A stretch of DNA of 64,000 bases from WTFY01 sp965220875 (GCA_965220875.1 OZ244849.1:806001-870000), one strand, 5' to 3'; positions 28,108 through 36,916 are shown, counted from the stretch's first letter. Numbers and translations: made by a program. Notes: a model not told the origin generated them from the letters alone.

Positions 28108-29382
28108 TCATTCAAATACCGCCCCTGGATTATCCAGGCTGTCGGAGCCTTCGAACTCGATAGAAGCCAGCTGCAGGGTCGTGGCGGCTTTCTCGATTCC
28201 ACGGGTTTGTGAAGTCAGTGCGTCAATGGCGTCCTGTACGAGACGGTTGCCCGTATCATTCCCCGGGCCAATCATTTGGTCATAGGCTTCACCCGCTTCT
28301 GCATTCTCGACCAGCGTGCGCATTGCTGACATGGTAGCGGCCAGTTGATCACGAAGGCTTTTGTCAACTTCAGCCGATGCCGCCGCAACAAGGTCAGAGA
28401 GGCTAGGCCCGGTTACCATCGTACCGTCAATGCGCCGGTACTCGCCCAGATAGATATTTTGGATGCCCAGTGCGCCGTAGTAATGGGAATAATGTGTATT
28501 GTCGCTGAAGCAGTCATGCTCTTCTTCCGGGTCGTGCAACAGCAGCCCGAGCTGCATGCGCTCACCGGCAAGCTCCCCGTAAGACAGGCTGCCCATACCG
28601 GTGATGATGGTGGACAGGCCCGCTACGATAGTGCTGTTGAGCAAGTCTTCACGGGCTTTGCCGCCTGGCGCCCACTGGGAGACCATCCACGCCAGGTCAT
28701 CGACGAGCAGGCCCGTCACGGTTTTCAGATAGGCCGCGCGTCGTGTGCAGTTTTTCCATGAGCAGTTTTCCGGATCGAAGTCACTTGCCGGGCGTTTGCC
28801 CGAACCTGGTCCGGTTCCATTCAGGTCCTGACCCCAGAGCAGAAATTCGATGGCATGATAGCCGGTTGCCACATTCGCTTCCACGCCGCCCAGCTCATGC
28901 AGTGTGTCAGCCAGCAGCTCCTTGGTGATCGCATGGGCATCAACCAGGTTGCCGGAGATCGTAAAGCGGGTGTTGGCAATGACATTGGCCCTGAATGCAG
29001 GATTCCCTTCCGATGCTCCGCCGTAGCCTGATGCGACATAGTCAATCAGTCCCTCGTCAAGTGGCCAGGCATTGACCTTGCCTTCCCAGCCATCAACGAT
29101 TGCATTGCCAAAGCGATAGACTTCACTTTGCACGTAGGGTATGCGTGCCGCCTTCCACGCGATGCGGGCGTGATGCAGGGTTTCCTCGGTCGGCTTGGCA
29201 ATCAGTTGGTGGACGGCCTGCTGCAGATCAAGTGCGGTGATCAATGAATCCTCATACACGGCATGGGCCAGTACGGTATAGTGCTCCAGCACTTCCTGCT
29301 TTTGTGGAGTTGCCAGCACCTGCATAGACAGGAGCAGCACGGCGCAAGCCAGGGATACTTTCACCATCGGGTTTTCAATCAT
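28108..29382 (-). CDS. Imelysin family (peptidase M75 / IrpA-like) iron-regulated protein
   Basis: The 424-residue exported protein starts at ATG 29382, preceded by AGAGGA; an alternative start at 29367 gives a tighter signal peptide (VSLACAVLLLSMQVLA). The imelysin signature GxHxxE is present as GYHAIE at residues 174-179, in the context ATGYHAIEFLLWGQDLNG. Imelysins are periplasmic or surface iron-associated proteins, with peptidase activity unproven for most. The gene follows the Fur-box-controlled porin gene by 22 bases and is probably co-transcribed with it, so it is expected to be induced by iron limitation. Confidence 0.9.
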   Translation of the reverse strand: MIENPMVKVSLACAVLLLSMQVLATPQKQEVLEHYTVLAHAVYEDSLITALDLQQAVHQLIAKPTEETLHHARIAWKAARIPYVQSEVYRFGNAIVDGWEGKVNAWPLDEGLIDYVASGYGGASEGNPAFRANVIANTRFTISGNLVDAHAITKELLADTLHELGGVEANVATGYHAIEFLLWGQDLNGTGPGSGKRPASDFDPENCSWKNCTRRAAYLKTVTGLLVDDLAWMVSQWAPGGKAREDLLNSTIVAGLSTIITGMGSLSYGELAGERMQLGLLLHDPEEEHDCFSDNTHYSHYYGALGIQNIYLGEYRRIDGTMVTGPSLSDLVAAASAEVDKSLRDQLAATMSAMRTLVENAEAGEAYDQMIGPGNDTGNRLVQDAIDALTSQTRGIEKAATTLQLASIEFEGSDSLDNPGAVFE

Positions 29383-29404
29383 GGATTTATCCTCTTGTTG
29401 GCTG

Positions 29405-30571
29405 TCAGAACTCGCTGGCCAGCTGGACCGTGACGATTTCAGCATCTTTGCCTGTTCCTCCGTCTGATGCACTGTAGTCGCCGTCAAAAGCACCTTCTAT
29501 AGCCAGTGTGACCCCTTCCATCATCTCGGTTGAAAATCCAAGCATGAAACGTTCTTCAGGCAGTTCCAGGGCGAGTGCTTCATCCGTTTCCTGGTATCCA
29601 ACGGCGATGGTCAAGGACTTGCCGGCCAGATCGAAGTCATAAGCCGCTTCGAGCATGTAGCTTCTTGGTTCGGCCCCGTCACCGTCAAATTCCATTTCAT
29701 GAGCTTCGAAGCCTTCAGAGGCACCCAGGTACTCCGCAAGGAATGACAGGCTGCCGAAACGCAACATGCCGCTTGCAGACCAGCCAGGTACGCTGTCGTA
29801 ATCTTCATCAACCTCAATGGTATCCTGTAGGCTGTCCGTATCACCGATGTTGCTGATGTAGGACACACTGACTGCAAATTCTGAATTCTCATTTTCCGCT
29901 GCGAATCCGAGCATCGCACCCAGGTTTTCGAAGCGATCATCGCCGTTTTCGTCGCTGTCACCGTTGAATGCATAAATGGCCCCCTGAAACCCGCCGGATT
30001 CAATGCCGAACTGCAGGGCGCTTTCCCTGGTTTCACCAAGCTCGAGGGTCATCGGGTCTGATATGAAATTGCTCTCGAAGGTGCCGAAGGGCACGAAATA
30101 CTGGCCGGCAGTGAACGACCATGGACCGGCCGCCGGGCCTACCGTCATGGTGGCGACATCGACCTCTAAACCCGTATCATCTTCTTCATGCAGCAATACA
30201 ACTTGGCCGCCCACCCAGTCGGTCACCTGGGCCGTCACTGCAAGTTCCATGGTTGCAAGGACGGCATCCGAGCTACTGTCTCCCTCATACGTGTTTTCAT
30301 AGGCAGCCTCAACTTCCAGCAGGCCACCGACTTTGACAGAATCGAACCAGCCTTTCTCCCGTTCGACTTGAACACCGTGTTCCATCAGTTTCGCAATTTG
30401 CCTGTCCTTCTCAATAATCACCTCGTCCTGTGTCGCGACACGGTCTTCGAGGTACTGTATACGCCTTTCCAGGTCAGCCAGTCGTTCAGCCACTGAATCC
30501 TGGGCATAGGCTGGCAAGTGCCAGAGTGACAGGATCATTCCTGTTACAATAAATCCCTTTAGCTGTTTCAT
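29405..30571 (-). CDS. LbtU-like siderophore/iron-related outer-membrane porin
   Basis: From the ATG at 30571, preceded by AAGGAGG, the protein is 388 residues. It has a signal peptide ending AYA (about residue 23), a short coiled coil (ADLERRIQYLEDRV and on, about 30-65), and a barrel rich in acidic, alternating hydrophobic strands ending in ASEF, with a terminal Phe. This is the LbtU-type layout: LbtU is the Legionella legiobactin receptor, a TonB-independent outer-membrane protein. A perfect Fur box lies 29 bases upstream. The ligand here is unknown. Confidence 0.8.
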   Translation of the reverse strand: MKQLKGFIVTGMILSLWHLPAYAQDSVAERLADLERRIQYLEDRVATQDEVIIEKDRQIAKLMEHGVQVEREKGWFDSVKVGGLLEVEAAYENTYEGDSSSDAVLATMELAVTAQVTDWVGGQVVLLHEEDDTGLEVDVATMTVGPAAGPWSFTAGQYFVPFGTFESNFISDPMTLELGETRESALQFGIESGGFQGAIYAFNGDSDENGDDRFENLGAMLGFAAENENSEFAVSVSYISNIGDTDSLQDTIEVDEDYDSVPGWSASGMLRFGSLSFLAEYLGASEGFEAHEMEFDGDGAEPRSYMLEAAYDFDLAGKSLTIAVGYQETDEALALELPEERFMLGFSTEMMEGVTLAIEGAFDGDYSASDGGTGKDAEIVTVQLASEF

Positions 30572-30599
30572 CCAAAGCCTCCTTATGAGATTATATGAA

Positions 30600-30614
30600 T
30601 GATAATCATTATCA
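30600..30614. promoter_or_regulatory. Fur box between porin-imelysin and di-heme oxidoreductase genes
   Basis: TGATAATCATTATCA is a perfect 7-1-7 inverted repeat of the classic Fur motif (TGATAATnATTATCA), continuing into TTCTC. It lies 29 bases upstream of the porin ATG (minus strand) and 101 bases upstream of the DUF1111 ATG (plus strand). Iron-loaded Fur would block the porin-imelysin promoter and possibly the divergent one. Confidence 0.85.
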
Positions 30615-30715
30615 TTCTCGAAAAGCAAATTATTTATGGTAGTAGTATCGTATAGTTATTGCTTATAGGCGGTATAGGCTGCTGATGGCATGGTGTCGCT
30701 TGAATCCATATTGAT

Positions 30716-32218
30716 ATGTTATTCCGTACCGAATTAGACATCCTTTTGTTGGCTGGCCTGTTCTTATGTTTAGCGGGTGCCCTGGTCTCGGCAGCGTCTG
30801 CAAGTGAGCGACAGCGGGTCTTGGCCGTTATGCGGCCGACTGACAGCTTTCAGCGGCCCGAGCCTTATGAGCTTCGACCTGCAGGTGCATCCACCGTATT
30901 CAAGCTGCTGAACCGGGACATCTTTTCCCATGCGTCTGCGAACATGCCATTTGAGCGTGAACTCGAATTCAAGGTCGGCAATGGCATCTTCAAAAAGGTT
31001 TGGGTTTCTTCTCCGAGTTCAACGCTTTCTTCAGACGGCATAGGCCCCCTGTTCAGTGCACGCAGCTGTCAGCGCTGTCATCTGAAGGATGGCCGTGGTC
31101 AACCTCCAAGACTCGGTGAAACAGCAGGATCGATGGTCATGCAGCTGTCCATTCCACCCCAGAATACGCAGGAAAAAGCCGCGATTTGGGAACACCGTCT
31201 AAGTGTTGCTCCTGAACCTGTGTATGGCAGTCAGCTGCAAAGCTTTTCGGTCCAGGGGGTCCCCAGTGAAGGAGAATTCAAGGTCGCCTATGAAGAAGTA
31301 CTGGTTGTTCTGGATGATGGCGAAGTCGTTTCATTGCGCCGTCCAACGTATCGCTTCACCAACCTGCAGTACGGACCACTTCATCCCGACGTGATGTTCT
31401 CGCCGCGTATTGCCCCCCCGATGATCGGCATGGGACTTCTGGAAGCCATCCCTGAGGCAGATATCGTCATGCATGCGGACCCGGAGGATTACGATGGTGA
31501 CGGAATCTCCGGCAAGGTCAGGCGGGTATGGAGCGATGAATCCGGCCAGGTAACAGTCGGGCGGTTCGGGTGGAAAGCGGGTCAGCCTACGGTTGTGCAA
31601 CAGGCTGCCGACGCATTCCTGGGTGACATGGGTATTTCAACCGCGCTCTACCCCGTTCCGCATGGCGATTGCACAGTAAAGCAGCCTGCATGCAGAACTG
31701 CTCCCCACGGGGATGTGCCTGAAAAGGACGGTATCGAGGCAAGTTCCAGGGTATTTGACCTGCTGGTATTCTATGCGAGAAATCTTGGGGTTCCTGCCCG
31801 GCGCAACGTGGATGACCCTCAGGTACTGGAAGGGAAGCGCCTGTTCTATGAAGCGCGTTGTGTGGCTTGCCACGTGCCGAAATTTGTGACCCGGCGGGAT
31901 TCCATCGGTCTTGAGCAATCCTTCCAGCTAATCTGGCCATACACCGACCTGCTGTTGCATGACATGGGTGAAGGATTGGCAGATCATCGGCCTGAAGGCA
32001 ATGCGAGTGGACGTGAATGGCGTACGCAACCGCTGTGGGGAATCGGGCTCACAGAAACAGTCAGTGGTCAGACATCGTTCCTCCACGACGGTCGTGCACG
32101 TACCCTGCTTGAGGCCATACTGTGGCATGGCGGTGAAGCCGAAGCGTCCAGGCTGCGCGTGATGGCGATGGGGCGCAAGGAACGTGAGGCACTGCTTGCT
32201 TTCCTCAAATCGCTTTGA
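30716..32218 (+). CDS. Di-heme oxidoreductase family (DUF1111) c-type cytochrome
   Basis: The 500-residue exported protein has a signal peptide (about 1-26) and two c-heme sites, CQRCH at residues 118-122 and CVACH at 382-386. The surrounding GPLFSARSCQRCHLKDGRG and the end HDGRARTLLEAILWHGGEA are typical of DUF1111 di-heme oxidoreductases (DHOR). These often neighbour imelysins, and a redox role in iron acquisition is proposed. No good ribosome site precedes the ATG at 30716. The divergent Fur box suggests iron control. The electron donor and substrate are unknown. Confidence 0.88.
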   Translation: MLFRTELDILLLAGLFLCLAGALVSAASASERQRVLAVMRPTDSFQRPEPYELRPAGASTVFKLLNRDIFSHASANMPFERELEFKVGNGIFKKVWVSSPSSTLSSDGIGPLFSARSCQRCHLKDGRGQPPRLGETAGSMVMQLSIPPQNTQEKAAIWEHRLSVAPEPVYGSQLQSFSVQGVPSEGEFKVAYEEVLVVLDDGEVVSLRRPTYRFTNLQYGPLHPDVMFSPRIAPPMIGMGLLEAIPEADIVMHADPEDYDGDGISGKVRRVWSDESGQVTVGRFGWKAGQPTVVQQAADAFLGDMGISTALYPVPHGDCTVKQPACRTAPHGDVPEKDGIEASSRVFDLLVFYARNLGVPARRNVDDPQVLEGKRLFYEARCVACHVPKFVTRRDSIGLEQSFQLIWPYTDLLLHDMGEGLADHRPEGNASGREWRTQPLWGIGLTETVSGQTSFLHDGRARTLLEAILWHGGEAEASRLRVMAMGRKEREALLAFLKSL

Positions 32219-32592
32219 ACAGTCAGTGCAGATGAACCGCCCAATCCGGCCGGGGCTTCTGTTCAGGCTTGTGAATGCAGCGTAGGCCGACGGATAGCCA
32301 ACCGATCGGGGAAGAAGAGGATATGCGGACGAATGCTTCCCTGGTCCGGCAAATTGAGGCCACTGAGACCTGAATTTGTCGCAGCCCGCTACTGGGACAA
32401 CCATATAAATGTAGCAGTCTTTGCATGAATGATGTGCGGGTGAATCCGGTTACCTATCCATTTGCTCAGCATCACATATCGGTTTTGTATATCAACCTGC
32501 CCCAAACCGGACTGGGCGATAAATGACTGGCAAATTGTTTGGTCCGGATGCCTCCAATCGTGAACTTTCAGGAATTTCAGTCCTCTAATGAC

Positions 32593-32608
32593 TAGTACTG
32601 CAGTACTA
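32593..32608. repeat. 16-bp perfect palindrome
   Basis: TAGTACTGCAGTACTA reads the same on both strands. It abuts the first of three hairpins. It could be an operator half or simply the base of a larger structure. Confidence 0.6.
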
Positions 32609-32701
32609 CCCGCTTCCCTCCCTAAGCGGGCATTTCAGACTTGGGTTTCCCAAACCCGGGTCCATCTCTTGCCCCGGTTTCTCCGTTTTATTAACCGGGG
32701 C
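32609..32701 (+). terminator. Array of three hairpins, last one terminator-like
   Basis: Three perfect stems follow one another. CCCGCTT/AAGCGGG spans 32609-32630 with an 8-base loop. GGGTTT/AAACCC spans 32643-32657 with a 3-base loop. GCCCCGGTT/AACCGGGGC spans 32671-32701 with a 13-base loop and is followed by CACCTTTTATT. The last resembles an intrinsic terminator on the plus strand, 450 bases after the only upstream plus-strand gene. Confidence 0.5.
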
Positions 32702-32718
32702 ACCTTTTATTGTCGAGA

Positions 32719-33330
32719 TCAGACCCGCATCAGGGCTTTTGCAATCCATGCGGAAATTTTGGCCTGGGCCTGAGAAATGCCGGTTCGCTTGGTTGCGGAG
32801 AAAATCTGGGTGCCGGCATCAAATCCCTGCTGCTCAAGCTCAGAGGTGACTCTGGTAAGGGATTTGGCCATCGCGTTCCGGCTCAGCTTGTCAGCCTTGG
32901 TGAGCAGGACGTAGAGGGGCAACCGGTAATGCATGCTCCATCGAATCATGGTCCAGTCAATATCAGTAAGCGGATGGCGTATATCCATGGACAGGACCAG
33001 TCCGCATAGTGCCTGGCGGTGTACCAGGTAGGATTCCATCAAGTTCTGCCAGCGCTGCTGTACCTTGGCTGGCGCCTTGGCATAGCCATAGCCAGGAAGG
33101 TCCACCAGTCTGGCATCACTGTCCAGGTTAAAAAAATTGACCACCTGGGTGCGTCCTGGGGTTTTGCTGGTCCGTGCCAGGCAGTTCTGCCCGCAGATGG
33201 CATTGATGGCGCTTGACTTGCCGGCATTGGAGCGCCCGCAAAAGGCGACTTCCGCACCGGTATCGGGTGGGAAATCCCGGGAGCTGCTGGCACTTTTCAA
33301 AAACCGTGCGTGTTCGAAGGGAATGTTCAT
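32719..33330 (-). CDS. engB: Ribosome biogenesis GTPase EngB (YsxC/YihA)
   Basis: The 203-residue GTPase needed for 50S subunit maturation has G1 GRSNAGKSSAINA, G3 DLPGYGYAKAP and G4 TKADKL in order. I chose the ATG at 33330, which gives the usual MNIPFEHARFLKSA start; the open frame continues to 33402. It converges on the hairpin region and is divergent from the cytochrome c4 gene. The order engB / cytochrome c4 / dsbA recurs in gammaproteobacteria. Confidence 0.95.
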   Translation of the reverse strand: MNIPFEHARFLKSASSSRDFPPDTGAEVAFCGRSNAGKSSAINAICGQNCLARTSKTPGRTQVVNFFNLDSDARLVDLPGYGYAKAPAKVQQRWQNLMESYLVHRQALCGLVLSMDIRHPLTDIDWTMIRWSMHYRLPLYVLLTKADKLSRNAMAKSLTRVTSELEQQGFDAGTQIFSATKRTGISQAQAKISAWIAKALMRV

Positions 33331-33558
33331 TCCTAAATTTCGTCCCCTGTGTCCTGCTAAAGTGTACAGGTATACCCGGGCAGCAGGTGAGAGGACCTCC
33401 AAATATCGCCATATTTTTGGCGTTATTATATTTTGCGACTACACCTGCTTTTGTGGTATATATCCGCACTTTCGCGGATTCACGTTCCTGTGACAGGATC
33501 AGCCTTGGTGGGCAGGTTGCAATACTTGGCATTTATATTTGATAAAGGGGTTTGGCGC

Positions 33559-34185
33559 ATGAGGAAATTGTGTCTGCTGGCCATTTGCCTGGTATATGCA
33601 GCCTGTATCCAAGCAGGTGGTGACCCGGAAGCCGGCAAAGCAAAGTCGGCAACCTGTGTAGCATGCCATGGAATAAATGGAAACAGTATCAACCCTGCCT
33701 GGCCTAAGCTTGCTGGTCAGGGTGAGAAATATCTGGCTGAGCAGATCCAGATGTTCAGGGACAGGATTCGTGTCAATGTCTTGATGAATACTCAGGTACA
33801 GAACCTTTCTGACCAGGATATTCTGGATGTGGCTGCCTACTATGCGCGTCAGACGCCCGAGCCGGGGTATGCTGATTCAGACAAGGAGTTTCAGGGCGAG
33901 AAACTGTACAAGATCGGTGAAAGGATCTATCGCGGTGGCAATGCAGGCTCAGGCGTGCCTGCCTGCATGTCCTGCCATGGCCCCAATGGTCTTGGCAATG
34001 CGCCGGCGAAATTTCCACGCCTTGCTGGCCAGCATGCGGTCTATGTTGCGACCCAGTTGCGGGCATACCGCAGCGGTGCGCGGTTCCAGCCGGATGACAA
34101 CCTGAACTCGATGGCAGGCATCGTCAGCTACATGACAGAGACAGAGATCGATGCGGTTGCAGAGTACATTGCCGGATTGCGTTGA
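33559..34185 (+). CDS. Di-heme cytochrome c4
   Basis: The 208-residue periplasmic cytochrome has a signal peptide (residues 1-19, ending near IQAGG) and two similar c domains, with CVACHG and CMSCHGPNG. Repeated WPKLAGQ / FPRLAGQ segments reflect the internal duplication of c4. It passes electrons toward terminal oxidases. ATG 33559 is preceded by AAAGGGG with eight-base spacing; a longer frame starting at 33433 is not supported. dsbA follows 16 bases later. Confidence 0.93.
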   Translation: MRKLCLLAICLVYAACIQAGGDPEAGKAKSATCVACHGINGNSINPAWPKLAGQGEKYLAEQIQMFRDRIRVNVLMNTQVQNLSDQDILDVAAYYARQTPEPGYADSDKEFQGEKLYKIGERIYRGGNAGSGVPACMSCHGPNGLGNAPAKFPRLAGQHAVYVATQLRAYRSGARFQPDDNLNSMAGIVSYMTETEIDAVAEYIAGLR

Positions 34186-34201
34186 GCCTGGCTGCAGAAA
34201 T

Positions 34202-34858
34202 GTGATCGTTCCAAACCGGATTCGCCTCGTAATTGCCCCGCTTCTGGGATTGACCCTTTGGGCATGGCTGGCCACGCTCCCTGCACTCAGTTCTGAAGCG
34301 GAGTTCGAAGAAGGCATCCACTATCACGTGATCCAGCCTGCCATACCGGTAGAATCCGGTCCAGGCGAGGTGGTGGTGCTGGAATTGTTCTGGTATGGAT
34401 GCCCGCATTGTTACAACTTCGAAAGTTATCTGGACGAATGGAAGCAGAACAAGGCAGATCATGTGAAGTTCGTAAAAATGCACGTCGCAATGAACCGAAG
34501 CTGGGTGCCTCATGCCCGAATGTATTACGCGCTGGAGAAGATGGGGGAGGTAGACAGAATGCACCCGCTGATCTTCGAGGCCATGCATGTGCAGGGCAGG
34601 CATTTGCGGGATGTGATGTCGATGTCACGGTTTCTGAGTCAACACGGAATAGATACCGAGGCGTTTGAAAATGCCTATGATTCCTCATATGTGAATGAAA
34701 GGATGCAGCACTCCAGCCAGTTCGTTCGAGCCTCGAAGGCAAGTTCCGTTCCGACCGTGGTCATCAACGGTAAATACCGTTCCACGGCAAGTGCCGCTGG
34801 CGGTTATGACCTGCTGCTGTATTTGACGGATGATCTCGTACAGCGCGAGATGAACTAG
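34202..34858 (+). CDS. dsbA: Thiol:disulfide interchange protein DsbA
   Basis: The 218-residue periplasmic oxidase introduces disulfide bonds. Read from GTG 34202 it has a hydrophobic signal region (about residues 8-25) and a thioredoxin fold with active site CPHC in ELFWYGCPHCYNFESYL. The cis-Pro loop appears as SSVPTVVINGKY. An ATG at 34151 would lie within the cytochrome c4 gene. Co-transcription with cytochrome c4 is likely. Confidence 0.93.
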   Translation: MIVPNRIRLVIAPLLGLTLWAWLATLPALSSEAEFEEGIHYHVIQPAIPVESGPGEVVVLELFWYGCPHCYNFESYLDEWKQNKADHVKFVKMHVAMNRSWVPHARMYYALEKMGEVDRMHPLIFEAMHVQGRHLRDVMSMSRFLSQHGIDTEAFENAYDSSYVNERMQHSSQFVRASKASSVPTVVINGKYRSTASAAGGYDLLLYLTDDLVQREMN

Positions 34859-34993
34859 CCTGCACCTGAACGGCGTGCCGGTACGGTCGCGCCAGCCCTG
34901 TTTCGGGTTTGCCCATACCCTGTCAGTCGGTTCTAACCCGTATGGCAATAATGTATGATGGCATGCGGCCTGCAGTGAATACATGAGGGACTC

Positions 34994-36916
34994 ATTATCG
35001 CTACTGATTCACCCGGCGAGAACGTAAACGTTCGCTATCAGCCTGACGAAACACCCCCTGCTGCGCTGGCGTGCGGTCTGGGTCTGCAGCTTGCGATTCT
35101 CTGCATATCCGGAATTGTCCTCACTCCTGCGATCATCGTTCGGGCAGCAGGCGGAAGCGAGTCCTTCCTGTCCTGGGCAGTATTTGCAGCCGTGGCGGTG
35201 AGCGGTGTCAGCACGATCTTGCAGGCAGTTCGCGTAGGCCGCATCGGTGCCGGGTATGTACTGGTCATGGGCACTTCCGGAGCATTCATCGCGATCTGTG
35301 TCACAGCTATAGCCGAGGGCGGCCCAGCAATGCTTGCAACCTTGGTTGTGATTTCTGCATTGTTCCAGTTTGTGCTTTCTACCAGGCTTTCGCTTTTTCG
35401 CAGAATCCTGACACCAGCTGTCGCAGGGACGGTTATCATGCTGATTCCAGTCACCGTGATGCCCATCATTTTCGGGTTTCTGAAGGATGTTCCAGCCGGA
35501 GCCTCGGGTCTGGCTTCTCCGTTGAGTGCACTGGCGACCGTACTGGTTATTGTCCTGATTGCACTCAAGGCGCAGGGTGTCCTGCGTCTCTGGGCGCCCG
35601 TGATAGGTGTGATTGCCGGTTCTTTAGTTGCCGGTTATTTTGGCCTGTATGACATGGAGCGCGTTCTTGATGCTTCGTGGATCGGCTTCCCGGAGGGTGT
35701 TGCATGGCCAGGTCTTGATCTGAGTTTTGGGCCAGCTTTCTGGGCGCTTCTTCCCGCATTCGTATTTGTGACCTTGGTCGGTGCCATCGAGACGATCGGA
35801 GACTCCATCGCGATTCAGCGCGTGTCCTGGCGCAGACCCCGTGCAGTCGATTTCCGGGCAGTACAGGGTACAGTGGCTGCGGACGGGATGGGCAACCTGC
35901 TTTCAGGGCTTCTCGGGACCGTGCCGAATACGACCTATTCGACAAGCGTGGCGGTAGCTGAACTTACCGGAGTTGGTGCACGCAGGGTAGGAATCGCACT
36001 CGGGGTGGTGTTTATTGTCCTGGCATTCTTTCCCAAGGCACTTGCCGTGATTCTCGCAATTCCGGGTCCGGTTGCTGCCGCGTACATAGGCGTGTTACTG
36101 GCCATGCTTTTTATCGTAGGCATGAAAATAGTCATTCAGGACGGAGTCGACTACCGTAAAGGCCTCGTTGCCGGGATCGCCTTCTGGATCGGTGTAGGGT
36201 TCCAGAACGGATGGATTTTCCAGGAACAGGTTTCGGAATTTGCAGGGGGGCTTCTTGAAAACGGGATGACGGCTGGAGGGCTGGTTGCCATACTCATGAC
36301 GCTGTTCATGGAACTGACCGCACCCCGCCGCCGCAGGATCTTGACGGAACTTGATCTCTCGGCTCTTCCGAACATCAAGTCATTTCTCGGTGAGTTTGCA
36401 CTGCGTAGCGGATGGGACACTGAGGTGGCGAACCGCCTGGTCGGGGCAGCCGAAGAGACGATACTGACACTGCTCCAGAACGAAGAAGGCACAAGATTTC
36501 CTGCACGCCGAGATCTTCCGAACATCAAGTCATTTCTCGGTGAGTTTGCGCTGCGCAGCGGATGGGACACTGAGATGGCGAACCGTCTCGTCGGGGCGGC
36601 CGAAGAGACGATACTGACACAGCCCCGGGACGAAGAAGGCACAAAACTTCCTGCACGCCGGCTGCTCCTGACCGCGCATAAGGAAGGTGGCCAGGCGGTG
36701 CTTGAATTTGTCGCATCGACGGATGAGAAAAACCTGCAGGACCGGATTGCGCTACTGAGCGAACAGGGCGATGCCACTTCGGGTGAATGGGATGTTTCGC
36801 TGCGACTGTTGCGGCACCTTGCCTGCTCGGTGCGGCATCAGCAATATCATGACACGGATATCGTGACGGTGACTGTAGATGTCTCGGATACGGTTCACCA
36901 TGCTCGAATGACATGA
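34994..36916 (+). CDS. NCS2 xanthine/uracil permease fused to an RsbW-like C-terminal domain
   Basis: Homology to NCS2 nucleobase permeases begins around codon 15 (YQPDETPP, LGLQLAILCISGIVLTP), yet the frame, open from 34979, holds no ATG, GTG or TTG before 35192, which is too far inside. ATT at 34994, just after GAGGGA, is my proposed start (640 residues). The membrane domain (to about residue 435) has RAAG, VRVGRIGAGYV and TVPNTTYSTSVAV. The cytosolic tail ends LLRHLACSVRHQQYHDTD, resembling the end of HATPase_c_2 (RsbW-type) domains. Residues 458-557 are a duplicated 50-residue unit. The substrate is not known. Confidence 0.8.
   Translation: MIATDSPGENVNVRYQPDETPPAALACGLGLQLAILCISGIVLTPAIIVRAAGGSESFLSWAVFAAVAVSGVSTILQAVRVGRIGAGYVLVMGTSGAFIAICVTAIAEGGPAMLATLVVISALFQFVLSTRLSLFRRILTPAVAGTVIMLIPVTVMPIIFGFLKDVPAGASGLASPLSALATVLVIVLIALKAQGVLRLWAPVIGVIAGSLVAGYFGLYDMERVLDASWIGFPEGVAWPGLDLSFGPAFWALLPAFVFVTLVGAIETIGDSIAIQRVSWRRPRAVDFRAVQGTVAADGMGNLLSGLLGTVPNTTYSTSVAVAELTGVGARRVGIALGVVFIVLAFFPKALAVILAIPGPVAAAYIGVLLAMLFIVGMKIVIQDGVDYRKGLVAGIAFWIGVGFQNGWIFQEQVSEFAGGLLENGMTAGGLVAILMTLFMELTAPRRRRILTELDLSALPNIKSFLGEFALRSGWDTEVANRLVGAAEETILTLLQNEEGTRFPARRDLPNIKSFLGEFALRSGWDTEMANRLVGAAEETILTQPRDEEGTKLPARRLLLTAHKEGGQAVLEFVASTDEKNLQDRIALLSEQGDATSGEWDVSLRLLRHLACSVRHQQYHDTDIVTVTVDVSDTVHHARMT
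36365..36664 (+). repeat. 150-bp in-frame tandem duplication inside the NCS2 gene tail
   Basis: Units 36365-36514 and 36515-36664 both start CTTCCGAACATCAAGTCATT and differ at about 16 of 150 positions by eye, four of them at the last four bases. Each encodes LPNIKSFLGEFALRSGWDTE followed by a conserved EETILT helix. Substitutions are mostly synonymous, pointing to maintenance after duplication. Confidence 0.95.

Larger units (their letters stand above)
32219..32718. other. Intergenic region with palindrome and three hairpins, no gene seen
   Basis: No convincing gene, tRNA or known RNA family was recognised in these 500 bases between the di-heme oxidoreductase and engB, which converge. The right third is structured: a 16-bp palindrome at 32593-32608 followed by hairpins at 32609-32630, 32643-32657 and 32671-32701. 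The left two thirds show no codon-like pattern. Confidence 0.6.

Noticed and set aside
35071..35652. Alternative plus-strand frame in the NCS2 gene
   Set aside because: The sequence is cysteine/histidine-rich nonsense; the permease frame carries the homology.
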